In this document: in pieces, positions 26,845-35,581 of the stretch | How positions within the stretch are numbered: the stretch's first letter is position 1 | How the letters are laid out: the number at the start of each line of letters is the position of its first letter | Assembly (NCBI GenBank): GCA_963810775.1 | Contig: CAWEOT010000007.1 | Location: forward strand, 124,001-188,000 | Source: DATBVX01 sp963810775 | Lineage (GTDB): Bacteria > Pseudomonadota > Gammaproteobacteria > Steroidobacterales > Steroidobacteraceae | Reading direction: 5' to 3' | Length of the DNA: 64,000 nucleotides | Made by a program: the position numbers and the translations under genes | Notes under the pieces: model-generated | What the model was told of the DNA's origin: nothing | Database searches by the model: none | Seen by the model: the letters and a program-made list of their open reading frames with translations, nothing else

Positions 26845-28170
26845 TCAGTGCTTCGGGCGCGTGAGTGCGCGCCAGATAAAATAAACCGGAATGCCGCTCA
26901 GGGATATCGCCACGTTGATGAGCGAAATCACGCGCTGCTCGATGAAGGAGTTCGCCAGCACGAGGATAGCAGCCGCGACGAACACCAGTGGCACCACAGG
27001 ATAGCCCCAGGTCCGGTACGTGCGCGGCGTTTGAGGTTGCCTGAACCGCAGCACGATCACGCTGAGCACCGCCAGCGCGTAGAACGGCCACAATCCGAGG
27101 ATGAAACCGGTGATGAGCTGTTCGAAGTTTCGCAGTGAGACATACACGATCGCGATCACGCCTGCGACCAGGACTGCGACATGCGGTGTTTCACAGCGCG
27201 CGTGCACCTTGCCGAGGGCCTGGAAAAAGACGCCTTCTCTTGCCATCGAATAGAACACGCGTGGGTCCGCGATCGCCGTGGCTGCGACTGCCCCGAATGT
27301 CGAGAGCATGACCAAAGCAGAAATAAGGCTCGCTGCGGAATGTCCGGCGACGCGCGCCATGGCATCTGCCGCAACCAGCGAGGAGTTCTTCATCCCCTCT
27401 ATCGGCAGGACGTACAGATACGCTGCATTTACCAGCAGATAGAGTGCCGTGACCAGCCCGACGCCGTACAGCAGAGCACGCGGGAGGTTGCGCGCCGGGT
27501 CTCGGACTTCACCCGACAATGCGCAAAAAGCCGCGGCGCCTTCGTACGTGAACAAGACACCGATCAGCGCGACGCCGAATGCACTCCAGCTTGAAACATT
27601 GAGGTGTATTGGTGCCGCCAGGGCGCCGTCAGAGCCTTTACCCAGTGCAAAGAGGACGGTCGCGAGCCCCAGGAGTGCGAGCGCCTTCGCGCTGGTCGAA
27701 ACGTTCTGAACCGCTGCGGCAAGTGCTACTGATCGATAGTTGGCAACAGTGATGAGCCCGATCAGCGCTGCAGCCACCCAGCGTTTGTCGGCGGCATCGA
27801 GTGGCACGAAGTGCCCGAGATATTCCGCGAAGATCAGCGAGATTCCGGCCCAGGAGGCCGGATTGATCAGCAGGAAGGTCCAGCCGAACAGAAACGCCAC
27901 CAGAGGTCCGTAGGCTTCGCGCAGAAATACGAAGGTTCCTCCGGGCCGCGGAAACATCGATGCCAGCTCCGACAGCGACAGTGCGAGACACAACGAGAGG
28001 ACACCGCCCAGGATCCAGAGCAGCGCGATCGTCCCGACCGAGTCGATGCTTTGCGCGATGCTGCTCGGAACGCGAAAGATTCCGCTGCCGATGGTGATAC
28101 CCATCACCAGCGCGGTCGAAGTCCAGAGCCCAAGGCGGCGCGGCAAATGTGATGCGGTCGGATCGGTCAT
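26845..28170 (-). CDS. APC-family amino-acid permease
   Basis: A 441-residue permease with 12 predicted helices. The N-terminal 'LVMGITIGSGIFRVPSSIA' contains the APC signature GSGIF in helix 1, and 'FPRPGGTFVFLREAYGPLV' follows. It should take up or exchange amino acids at the inner membrane; the pattern resembles the LAT/y+LAT-like group (SteT-type exchangers). It starts 20 bases after the lipoprotein hydrolase gene and is followed at once by the GNAT gene. Specificity cannot be predicted from the sequence. Confidence 0.87.
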   Translation of the reverse strand: MTDPTASHLPRRLGLWTSTALVMGITIGSGIFRVPSSIAQSIDSVGTIALLWILGGVLSLCLALSLSELASMFPRPGGTFVFLREAYGPLVAFLFGWTFLLINPASWAGISLIFAEYLGHFVPLDAADKRWVAAALIGLITVANYRSVALAAAVQNVSTSAKALALLGLATVLFALGKGSDGALAAPIHLNVSSWSAFGVALIGVLFTYEGAAAFCALSGEVRDPARNLPRALLYGVGLVTALYLLVNAAYLYVLPIEGMKNSSLVAADAMARVAGHSAASLISALVMLSTFGAVAATAIADPRVFYSMAREGVFFQALGKVHARCETPHVAVLVAGVIAIVYVSLRNFEQLITGFILGLWPFYALAVLSVIVLRFRQPQTPRTYRTWGYPVVPLVFVAAAILVLANSFIEQRVISLINVAISLSGIPVYFIWRALTRPKH

Positions 28171-28190
28171 GCGCTGAGCTCGGATGGCGC

Positions 28191-29120
28191 TCAGTTCCGC
28201 GCGGGTGTCTTGGTCAGTTCTCGCACGGTCTGTTCTAGCAGCGCATTGAAGCGCACCGGATCCTCGATCATCGGAAAGTGCCCGGCTCCCGGCATCAACT
28301 TGAGTCGAAAGGTAGGCGCATGCAGACGGATGCGATCCACATCCGTGGGCAGCCGGTCGGAATTGATCGCCACGATCGGCACGCTGATATCGCCGAGCGC
28401 CGCTGAGTAGCTCATGTTGCTCATTGCGATCAGCGAACCAATGGCGATGCCGGGCGGCTGCGTAGCCATGTCGTCCGCGATGCGCTGTACCAGCTGTGGG
28501 TTGGAACGCGGAGTAAAGAATTGGTGGGTGACGTAGTCGCGCATCGCGGTGGGGAAGTCGCGCCGAAAGGGCGCGAGCCGCGCATCGAGCTGTTGCGCCG
28601 TGACCTGGGGCCAGCCGATGTTGCCGAATGTATCGACGCCTACGATGCCGATGACCCTGCCCTTGAGCCTGCGCGCGGCTTCCAGGGCAACAGTGCCGCC
28701 CATCGAATGACCCACGAGCACGAGCTCCCGGTTGGGAATCTGCTGCACCACCGACACAACATCATCGCCGAACGCGTCCATGCTCCAGTCGGCGCGCGCC
28801 GTACCCGAGTCGCCGTGGCCTGCGAGGTCCAGCGTGACGACCGTGTAATGTTTCGAGAAGTCATCCAGCTGCGCGTCCCAATACGTGCTGTCGCAGCTCC
28901 AGCCATGAATGAAAATCAGCGCCGGTTCACCCCTGCCGAGCACCCGATAGCGAATCGCGACTCGATCCGCGGAAGGCACGCTGCGCTCGACGCCATCGGC
29001 AAGCGTTGTTTCGACGGGGGGCTTGGGCGGTTCAGGCGCGCGGCGTGTACACCCGGGCAGTACGAGGAGCGCTGCGAGAAGGATCAATATGAACCGCTGG
29101 AGCGTTCGAAGGCCCGCCAT
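28191..29120 (-). CDS. Alpha/beta-hydrolase lipoprotein
   Basis: A 309-residue protein. I start it at the ATG at 29120, where a GAGAAG ribosome site and a lipoprotein signal ('LLAALLVLPGC') agree; the frame otherwise extends 50 residues upstream to 29270. The hydrolase core has the oxyanion block 'FIHGWSCDSTYW', nucleophile Ser in 'LVGHSMGGTV' and C-terminal His in 'MPGAGHFPMIED'. The Asp of the triad is likely in the 'IVAINSDRLPTD' region. It would act on an ester or similar bond in the periplasm. Substrate unknown. Confidence 0.85.
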   Translation of the reverse strand: MAGLRTLQRFILILLAALLVLPGCTRRAPEPPKPPVETTLADGVERSVPSADRVAIRYRVLGRGEPALIFIHGWSCDSTYWDAQLDDFSKHYTVVTLDLAGHGDSGTARADWSMDAFGDDVVSVVQQIPNRELVLVGHSMGGTVALEAARRLKGRVIGIVGVDTFGNIGWPQVTAQQLDARLAPFRRDFPTAMRDYVTHQFFTPRSNPQLVQRIADDMATQPPGIAIGSLIAMSNMSYSAALGDISVPIVAINSDRLPTDVDRIRLHAPTFRLKLMPGAGHFPMIEDPVRFNALLEQTVRELTKTPARN

Positions 29121-29304
29121 TTGTTCTTCTCGAGCTCGACGCGCTGACAATCGTGGCAACCCGATGGCGTTGAAGAGAGTCGCGAGTGGCGCGGATTCTT
29201 GCACAGGTACTGTTGAGCGGCCAGCGATAGCGGAGAGGCGAGTCGCTCCCGGTTGTGCAGGGGTTGTCAAGGAGACCGCGGATCGATGCTTTGCGTTGTC
29301 GCGT

Positions 29305-29874
29305 TCAGGCTTTCGTGCGCCGATTGGCAGCGACGAAAGCCGCGAATGCTTCCATGTACTTCTTCAATAGCTCGCGCACCTTCTCATCAGTGAGTTTGCC
29401 CTGTGCATCGAAAGCGGAACCGGCCTGCAGCACGTAGACCAGAACGGAAGTAAAGAGGCGCACATCGAGCTGGCGAAAGGGCTGCAGCAACGCCTGTTGC
29501 GCCTGACGCGTCCCGCCCATGCCAGGCGTGGCGCCGATGAGACCAACTGGTTGCTGCTTGTACACGCGCGCGATATCGGCGGGCGGTCGTGACATCCAGT
29601 CGATGGTGTTCTTCAGTACGCCAGGAAGGCTGCCGTTGTATTCCGGCGTGGAGATCAACACTCCGTCGGCATTGGCGAATTGCTCCTTGAGTTGGCGCAC
29701 GGGCTCAGGAATGCCGCGTTCCGCTTCATAGTCGCCGTCATAGATCGGCACCTCGCGGATGGACGCGAGTTCGATGGAGCATGATTTGGGTGCGAGCTCG
29801 ATTGCAGCACGCAATAGCGCGGTGTTGTACGAGGCGCGGCGTACGCTTCCCGAAATAGCCAGCAGGCGGAGCAT
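29305..29874 (-). CDS. NADPH-dependent FMN reductase (flavodoxin-like)
   Basis: A 189-residue flavodoxin-fold reductase. 'LAISGSVRRASYNTALL' is the FMN phosphate loop and 'STPEYNGSLPGVLKNTIDW' is the isoalloxazine-binding motif of the NADPH-dependent FMN reductase/ArsH/ChrR family. It may reduce quinones, azo dyes or chromate in the cytoplasm. The ATG at 29874 is placed directly before the fold; the open frame to 30159 overlaps tonB on the same strand and looks spurious. Confidence 0.88.
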   Translation of the reverse strand: MLRLLAISGSVRRASYNTALLRAAIELAPKSCSIELASIREVPIYDGDYEAERGIPEPVRQLKEQFANADGVLISTPEYNGSLPGVLKNTIDWMSRPPADIARVYKQQPVGLIGATPGMGGTRQAQQALLQPFRQLDVRLFTSVLVYVLQAGSAFDAQGKLTDEKVRELLKKYMEAFAAFVAANRRTKA

Positions 29875-29983
29875 CGCTTCGGCACCCTGATCGTTTTGCG
29901 TTGCTGAGGCGACACACGGAGATGCGCCGTCGGCGGCGATGATCATCGCCGCGGCTCGATGGGGCGTCAAACGAGCGAGAGCG

Positions 29984-30637
29984 TCAGCCGCTCGAAGTGC
30001 GGCTGGCGAGTCCGAACTCGATCGGTACCAGTACGACCGCCTGTCGGGCGCGGCCGTTTTCCGTCCATGGCTTGAAACGGGCACGCTGCACAGCGTTGCG
30101 CGCTTCTGCATCGAGGCGCTCGAAACCGCTCGACGCCTCGACTTCGACGCGCAGCGCACGCCCGTCGATGTCGATCAGAACCCGCAGCACTACAACGCCC
30201 TGCTCGTGCAATCGCTTCGAGACAGGTGGGTATTGCGGCGATGGAGCGCGCAGGTACTCGACCTGTGTGACGATAGCGGGCGTACCGAGCGAATCCACCG
30301 CAGCCGAAGGGCGCGGCACGGATGCCACCAGAGTGATCGCATTGGTCGGAGTTTGAGGCTCGGGGAATTCTATGTTGAGGAGCGGCGGCTCGATCTCGGG
30401 CCGAATATCCTCCAGCTTGACGACTGGCGGTGGGGGAGGCGTGTCGGCGACGGCGCTCGAGAGGATCATCACTTCGACGGGCCGGGACCCCTCATCGACA
30501 TTCGATACCGGCTTGAGATGGGCGAGTCCGTAAATCGCCGCTACGTGCAGCGCCGCGATTGCGCAGCCGATGACGCAGCGGCTGGCCTTGATCGGCCCGC
30601 AATATCCGCTTCGAGTTATCAGTCCACGCAGGATCAT
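29984..30637 (-). CDS. tonB: TonB energy transducer
   Basis: A 217-residue TonB. An N-terminal membrane helix (about 19-40, 'CVIGCAIAALHVAAIYGLA') precedes a short Pro-rich spacer ('TPPPPPVVKLED') and the C-terminal domain ('YPPVSKRLHEQGVVVLRVLI', 'NAVQRARFKPWTENG'). It transmits proton-motive force from ExbB/ExbD to outer-membrane receptors. No exbB, exbD or receptor lies in the window. A Fur-like box sits 16 bases upstream of the ATG, so iron repression is likely. Confidence 0.9.
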   Translation of the reverse strand: MILRGLITRSGYCGPIKASRCVIGCAIAALHVAAIYGLAHLKPVSNVDEGSRPVEVMILSSAVADTPPPPPVVKLEDIRPEIEPPLLNIEFPEPQTPTNAITLVASVPRPSAAVDSLGTPAIVTQVEYLRAPSPQYPPVSKRLHEQGVVVLRVLIDIDGRALRVEVEASSGFERLDAEARNAVQRARFKPWTENGRARQAVVLVPIEFGLASRTSSG

Positions 30638-30652
30638 GCGAAACGGTTGTGC

Positions 30653-30675
30653 GAATAAGAATAATTCTCATTAAT
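30653..30675 (-). promoter_or_regulatory. Fur box in front of tonB
   Basis: The plus-strand sequence around 30653-30675 contains aataagaataattctcatt, an almost perfect inverted repeat (AATAAGAAT / AATGAGAAT around a central A) that matches the Fur consensus half-site pattern. It ends 16 bases before the tonB ATG, where a repressor would block the promoter. Confidence 0.75.
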
Positions 30676-30777
30676 ATTCTCGCGCAATCGGCAGGCGCAG
30701 GCAAGTTCGTTCCAGGCGGCGCGGTGCTCTGCGGGTCCTTAAGAAGGGGGGTTGGATTATGTTCGGCCGACCGGGCC

Positions 30778-32223
30778 CTAGCTGGTCTGCAACTCGCGTC
30801 GCAGCACCTTGCCAGGATTCAGAATTCCGAGCGGATCGAGCGCACTTTTCAGCTCGCGCATGAGTGCGAGAGCGACCGGATCCTTGTAGCGCTCGAGCTC
30901 TCCGACCTTGAGTTGCCCGATGCCGTGCTCGGCACTGAAGCTGCCACGCATCTCGGCCACCAAATCGTGGATGGCCCGTTGAACTGTGGGAGCGCGCGCC
31001 AGGAATGCGTTGACGTCGGTGCCGTCTCGTTGCTGGATGTTGAAGTGCAGATTGCCGTCGCCCAGATGACCGTAGGCAACGAGCTGCCCGTCCGGCACGT
31101 GCTTTGCGACCCACGCTCCTGCGCGCGTGATGAACTCGGCGATAGTGCTGATCGGCAGTGACACGTCGTGCTTGATGCTGCCGCCGGCGTGGCGTTGCGC
31201 CTCCGGGACCGATTCGCGCATGCGCCACAGCGCCTCACGTTGGCGCAAGCTCGAGGCAAGCGCGGCATCGAGCACCAGTCCGCTGTCGACCCCTCGAGCG
31301 AGTACGGCTTCCAGCGCATCCGCGAGACCGCTCTCGCGCCGCGACGAGGTCAACTCCACCAGGACATACCATTCGTGGCGCTGCTCCAGTGGATCGCTCA
31401 CCCCGCTGATGTGCCGCGTGGTGAGATCCACGGCCAGTCTAGGGATGAGCTCAAAAGTCGTGACGCTATCGCCACTGGCGGTGCGCGCCGAGGCGAGCAG
31501 ATCCACGGCCGCCGCCGGGTCACGTACCGCAACGATAGCGGTTGCGATCTCGGCAGGCTTCGGAAACAGCTTGAGGCACGCGGCAGTGATGATTCCGAGG
31601 GTGCCTTCGCTGCCGATGAAAAGGTTCCGCAGGTCGTAGCCGGTGTTGTCCTTGCGCAGATCCTTCAGCACATCGAGCACACGTCCGTCGGCGAGCACGA
31701 CTTCGAGACCCAGCACCAGCTCGCGCATCATTCCGTAGCGCAGGACCGCGGTGCCACCGGCGTTCGTGGACAGGTTCCCGCCGATCTGGCACGAGCCTTC
31801 CGAGCCGAGACTGAGGGGAAACAACCGTTCGGCTGCGTCCGCAGCGGCTTGTACGTCGGCCAGAACGCAGCCCGATTCGACCGTGATCGCATAGTCGAGC
31901 GGCTCGACCTTGCGAATGCGGCGCATGCGCTTGAGCGCCAGCACGATCTGCGAGCCGCTCGCATCCGGCGTCGCCCCACCGCAATAACTCGTATTGCCAC
32001 CGTGGGGAACGATTCCGACCCGGTGCTCAGCACAGATGCGGACAACGCTCGCGACCTCAACGGTGCTGTCAGGCAGGACGACGAGAGGAGTCCGGCCGGA
32101 GAAGAGGTTGCGGAAATCGTGAACGAAAGGCTCAACCTGCTCGGCTTGCTCGATCACATCGCCCGCGCTGACCGCGGACCTGAGTTGGCTCAGTACGGCG
32201 GAGGGGATCTGCGTGTGGGACAT
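30778..32223 (-). CDS. FAD-linked D-2-hydroxyacid dehydrogenase (GlcD/D2HGDH-like)
   Basis: A 481-residue VAO-type flavoprotein. The FAD-binding half has 'IVPHGGNTSYCGGATPDASG', 'GSEGSCQIGGNLSTNAGG' and 'LFIGSEGTLGIITAACLKL'. The C-terminal domain has 'VAYGHLGDGNLHFNI' and 'SAEHGIGQLK', His-rich motifs of the FAD-oxidase C domain. This set is typical of D-2-hydroxyglutarate dehydrogenase and related enzymes. Oxidation of a D-2-hydroxyacid to a 2-oxoacid, with electrons to an ETF or quinone, is expected. No GlcE or GlcF partner is present, favouring the stand-alone D2HGDH group. Confidence 0.88.
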   Translation of the reverse strand: MSHTQIPSAVLSQLRSAVSAGDVIEQAEQVEPFVHDFRNLFSGRTPLVVLPDSTVEVASVVRICAEHRVGIVPHGGNTSYCGGATPDASGSQIVLALKRMRRIRKVEPLDYAITVESGCVLADVQAAADAAERLFPLSLGSEGSCQIGGNLSTNAGGTAVLRYGMMRELVLGLEVVLADGRVLDVLKDLRKDNTGYDLRNLFIGSEGTLGIITAACLKLFPKPAEIATAIVAVRDPAAAVDLLASARTASGDSVTTFELIPRLAVDLTTRHISGVSDPLEQRHEWYVLVELTSSRRESGLADALEAVLARGVDSGLVLDAALASSLRQREALWRMRESVPEAQRHAGGSIKHDVSLPISTIAEFITRAGAWVAKHVPDGQLVAYGHLGDGNLHFNIQQRDGTDVNAFLARAPTVQRAIHDLVAEMRGSFSAEHGIGQLKVGELERYKDPVALALMRELKSALDPLGILNPGKVLRRELQTS

Positions 32224-32251
32224 GGCGTTTTGGCCTGTGCCCGGGGTACCT

Positions 32252-32288
32252 ACAAAAGAACGCGCAGACTCAACGAGAGCCTGCGCGT
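32252..32288 (-). terminator. Rho-independent terminator after htpX
   Basis: An 8-bp perfect stem (acgcgcag at 32260-32267 with ctgcgcgt at 32281-32288, 13-base loop) lies about 25 bases after the htpX stop on the minus strand. It is followed by the T-rich TCTTTTG. Confidence 0.7.
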
Positions 32289-32312
32289 CATGGATCAGGT
32301 TTCGTCCGCCTG

Positions 32313-33206
32313 TCAGCGAGGTTGCGCAGCCTGAAGCGCGGCGATGCGCTCATCCAGCGGCGGATGACTCATGAACAGCCGTTTGAAGCCATGTGGAACG
32401 CCGGCGGTAATGCCGAACGTCGCGATCTGCGCCGGCAGGCCCGCTGGCTGGCGACGCTGTTGTTCGATCTTCAACCGCTCCAGGGCCCCGATCATGTTCT
32501 GCGTGCCTGAGAGCTGCGCGCCGCCCGCATCTGCGCGAAACTCCCGGCGGCGCGAGAACCACATGACGATCATGCTGGCAAACAGGCCAAGCACAATTTC
32601 TGCGACGATAACGGTGGCAATATAAGCAATACCGCGACCACCCTCGTTACGAAACACCGCGCGGTCGACGAAGTTGCCGATCACGCGCGCCAGGAAAATG
32701 ACGAACGTGTTCACGACGCCCTGAATCAGGGTCAGCGTCACCATGTCGCCGTTGGCAACGTGACTGATCTCGTGACCGAGGACGGCCTCGGCCTCCTTCT
32801 GCTCCATGCCATTCAGCAGGCCGGTACTCACCGCGACCAACGCGCTGTTGCGACGCGCGCCGGTCGCGAACGCATTCATTTCCGGCGACTCGAACACGCC
32901 CACTTCCGGCATGCTGATGCCCGCCCGGTCCGCATGCTGTTTTACGGTGTTGAGAAGCCAGGATTCCGCAGCAGTGCGGGGTTGATTGATGACCTGCACG
33001 CCCATCAATCGCTTTGCCGACCACTTGGATATGGCGAGCGAGATAAAGGCGCCGCCGAAGCCGAATACCGCGGCGAATGCCAGTAGTCCGCCGACGTTGT
33101 AACCCTGCGAGTAGAGGTAGCGATCCAGCCCCAGCGCGTGAACGACCAGGGTCAGTAGCACCATCACTGCGATGTTGGTGACGACAAGCAGAAAAATGCG
33201 CTTCAT
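32313..33206 (-). CDS. htpX: HtpX membrane zinc metalloprotease
   Basis: A 297-residue protease of normal length. Two N-terminal helices (about 5-25, 38-58) precede the zinc motif 'HEISH' (145-149) and two further helices. 'RREFRADAGGAQLSG' carries the third zinc ligand (Glu), and the C terminus 'LFMSHPPLDERIAALQ' is a family signature. It degrades misfolded inner-membrane proteins alongside FtsH. AGGTG precedes the ATG at 33206. A terminator follows the gene, and the divergent cbpA gene is also a stress chaperone. Confidence 0.96.
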   Translation of the reverse strand: MKRIFLLVVTNIAVMVLLTLVVHALGLDRYLYSQGYNVGGLLAFAAVFGFGGAFISLAISKWSAKRLMGVQVINQPRTAAESWLLNTVKQHADRAGISMPEVGVFESPEMNAFATGARRNSALVAVSTGLLNGMEQKEAEAVLGHEISHVANGDMVTLTLIQGVVNTFVIFLARVIGNFVDRAVFRNEGGRGIAYIATVIVAEIVLGLFASMIVMWFSRRREFRADAGGAQLSGTQNMIGALERLKIEQQRRQPAGLPAQIATFGITAGVPHGFKRLFMSHPPLDERIAALQAAQPR

Positions 33207-33424
33207 GAATTCACACCTGTGACTGCATTAAACTCGAGGGTGCGAATACTAACAGGCACCCCCTGCGAGGCGTACAAGGTTGCGCCAGAAGGGAAAAGTT
33301 CAACCCGGCGGCGCAATAAATCCCGCGCGTCCGGCTTGAAAGACGGTGAGCTACCCCGATGTGCGCCAGTTCGCCGTATGACACGCTGACGGGTAACGAT
33401 CGTTCTGCCTACTGGACTGGAACC

Positions 33425-34414
33425 GTGGAATACAAGGACTACTACAAGGTACTGGGTGTGGCTCGCACCGCCAATGCGGATGAGATCAAGCGCGCCTACC
33501 GCAAGCTCGCGCGTCGCTACCACCCTGACGTCAGCAAGGAGGCGCAGGCCGAGGAAAAATTCAAGGAAGTGCAGGAAGCCTACGAAGTGCTGCGCGATAC
33601 GGAAAAGCGCGCCGCATACGATCAGCTGGGCGCGCAATGGAAGGCGGGTGAGCAGTTCAGGCCACCACCCGATTGGGGCCAGGGATTCGAATACTCTTTC
33701 GGCGGCGGCGGCGGCGAAGATGCGGCTGGATTCAGCGATTTCTTCGCCAACCTGTTCGGTTCGAGGAGTCCCTTTGGTCACCCCGGTGGATCTTCCTTCA
33801 GGCGCCGTGGCGGCGATCGACACGCGCGCATCGAGATCGATCTGGAGGATGCCTACCAGGGCGCCGAGCGGATGATCCGCCTACAGAATCCGGAGGTGAC
33901 CAAGGAAGGCCGTGTGAAACTAACCGAGAAGGAAGTTCGCGTGACGATCCCCGCCGGTGTCACCGAGGGACAGCAGATCCGTCTGCGCGGCCAGGGGGAG
34001 TCGGCGCCCGGGGAGGGCACCGCGGGAGACCTGTACCTGGAAATCGGGATCAGGCCCCATGCGCTCTATCAACTCGAGGGCCGTAACGTCATCGTGACGC
34101 TGCCCGTGGCTCCCTGGGAGGCGGCGTTGGGCGCTGCCGTAGAGGTGCCGACCTTGGGCGGTCCGGTAGAAATGAAAATTCCCGTCGGCGCGCGTGCCGG
34201 TCAGCGGCTCAGGCTCAAAGGGCGTGGCCTGCCTGGCAAGCCCGCGGGCGATGAGTTCGTGGTGCTGAAGATCCTGCTTCCGCCGGCTGACTCGCCGCAG
34301 GCACGGGCCCTGTACGAGCAGATGCAACGCGAGCTGGCCTTCGACCCGCGGGCCGAGCTCAAGCGTCATCCGGGTTATCGAGGTGCGCGTCCCACCGCGC
34401 GCCAGGAGAGCTGA
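33425..34414 (+). CDS. cbpA: Curved DNA-binding protein/DnaJ-like co-chaperone CbpA
   Basis: A 329-residue class B J-protein. The J domain (about 3-70) has the 'HPD' motif at 33-35, a Gly/Phe-rich stretch follows ('FGGGGGEDAAGFSDFF'), and two C-terminal substrate-binding domains make up the rest. It stimulates DnaK and binds curved DNA. The frame opens at an ATG at 33359, but the J domain starts at the GTG at 33425, which I prefer. cbpM follows 2 bases downstream, the classic pair. Confidence 0.93.
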   Translation: MEYKDYYKVLGVARTANADEIKRAYRKLARRYHPDVSKEAQAEEKFKEVQEAYEVLRDTEKRAAYDQLGAQWKAGEQFRPPPDWGQGFEYSFGGGGGEDAAGFSDFFANLFGSRSPFGHPGGSSFRRRGGDRHARIEIDLEDAYQGAERMIRLQNPEVTKEGRVKLTEKEVRVTIPAGVTEGQQIRLRGQGESAPGEGTAGDLYLEIGIRPHALYQLEGRNVIVTLPVAPWEAALGAAVEVPTLGGPVEMKIPVGARAGQRLRLKGRGLPGKPAGDEFVVLKILLPPADSPQARALYEQMQRELAFDPRAELKRHPGYRGARPTARQES

Positions 34415-34416
34415 CC

Positions 34417-34752
34417 GTGAGCTCGCCGCGAAACGTCGAAGTCGAACTGCTGGACGAGACAGCCTGTGTCAGTGCGCACGAACTGTGCCGGGCGTGTTCC
34501 GCAGATCTCGCCAGCCTGGTCGAAATGGTCGAGTGGGGCTTGCTCGAAGCCCAGGGGAGCAGCCCCGAGGAATGGCGCTTCGATGCGCGCGCGTTGCGCC
34601 GCGCGCAAACTGCATTTCGCTTACAGGCCGATCTTGGCGTCAATCTTGCCGGTGCCGCGGTGATCGTCGAATTGCTCGACGAGCGCGGTGACCTGGTGCG
34701 ACGGCTGGCTCAGCTCGAGGTCCTGCTGCAGGATGATCCGCAACGCCGCTAA
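34417..34752 (+). CDS. cbpM: CbpM, modulator of CbpA
   Basis: A 111-residue MerR-like protein with GTG start, directly behind cbpA. 'ETACVSAHELCRACSADLASL' and 'RALRRAQTAFRLQADLGVNL' fit the winged-helix and dimer helix of the CbpM/YbjN... group (MerR-HTH_2), known to bind the J domain and inhibit CbpA. The last residues 'DDPQRR' overlap the start of the CHAD gene. Confidence 0.85.
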   Translation: MSSPRNVEVELLDETACVSAHELCRACSADLASLVEMVEWGLLEAQGSSPEEWRFDARALRRAQTAFRLQADLGVNLAGAAVIVELLDERGDLVRRLAQLEVLLQDDPQRR

Positions 34753-35578
34753 ACACGAGAAAAGACCGGATCTGGTCACGGTCTTCAGCTTGCATCAGCA
34801 GCAGCTCGAGCGCGCCGCTGCTGCCGTGGCGCGCAATCCGTCCGTCGGCGCCGTGCATCGGACGCGTGTGGCAGCGCGTCGGCTACGTGCTCTGCTGCGT
34901 TCGCTCGGTGAGGGCGAAAACCACATCGAGGTGCGCCGCTATCGGCGCGACCTGCGTTCCCTGGCACTCGAGCTGGCCACGGTTCGCCAGGCAGACGTGA
35001 TGCGCGAGGAGATGCTCGACACGCTCGCGAAGCTCGACGACAGTGCGGTTCCGGCGCGGCGCAAGGTCAGAGCGCTTCTCGACCGGGAATGCGTGTTGGC
35101 TCGCCGGCGGTTCGGCGCCCACGCTCGCTCGTTGGCGTGGCAGGAACGGCTGCAAAGGCTGCAACAGTCGAGCGCGGAGTTGCAGGCGCGGCTCGGGCAG
35201 ATGCGTGATGAGCAGCAGAGCATGGCGCGAAACATGATTGTGAATTCCGCGCAGGCGTTCTGGCGTGCGCGAAGACGCGGTAACGGCAATTGGCGTGACT
35301 TGCACCGGGTACGCATCCACGCCAAGTCGCACCGCTACGTGGTGGATGCGCTGGCACCACTTGTCGATCTCGATGCGCGGCAGTTCAGCGTTACGGCCCG
35401 CGTCATCCAGCATGGCATCGGCCGTCATCTCGATGCGCGTGTTGCGCGCAAATGGCTGTCCTCGCATAAGGACCCGGTCAGCGCATCGCTCGCGAAGCAC
35501 GCCGCACAACGGCTGCGCACCGAAGGACGCAAGTCCCTCAAGGAAGCAAAGCTGGGATTACGCTCGCTGTCCGCCTGA
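34733..35578 (+). CDS. CHAD-domain protein
   Basis: A 281-residue helical protein rich in His and Arg. The CHAD signatures are present: 'AVHRTRVAARRLRALLRSL' near the N terminus and 'DLHRVRIHAKSHRYVVDAL' in the second half. CHAD domains bind inorganic polyphosphate and often target polyP granules. The ATG at 34733 overlaps the end of cbpM by 20 bases, so it belongs to the cbpA-cbpM transcript; an upstream start at 34688 is less likely. No CYTH partner is fused. A polyP-linked chaperone role is suggestive only. Confidence 0.85.
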   Translation: MIRNAAKHEKRPDLVTVFSLHQQQLERAAAAVARNPSVGAVHRTRVAARRLRALLRSLGEGENHIEVRRYRRDLRSLALELATVRQADVMREEMLDTLAKLDDSAVPARRKVRALLDRECVLARRRFGAHARSLAWQERLQRLQQSSAELQARLGQMRDEQQSMARNMIVNSAQAFWRARRRGNGNWRDLHRVRIHAKSHRYVVDALAPLVDLDARQFSVTARVIQHGIGRHLDARVARKWLSSHKDPVSASLAKHAAQRLRTEGRKSLKEAKLGLRSLSA

Positions 35579-35581
35579 GCG

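Noticed and set aside
29875..30159. 95-residue N-terminal extension of the FMN reductase
   Set aside because: It overlaps tonB on the same strand in another frame; the flavodoxin fold begins at the ATG at 29874.
31168..32334. Plus-strand frame of 388 codons
   Set aside because: Antisense to the FAD dehydrogenase with its intact motifs; no ribosome site or family pattern.
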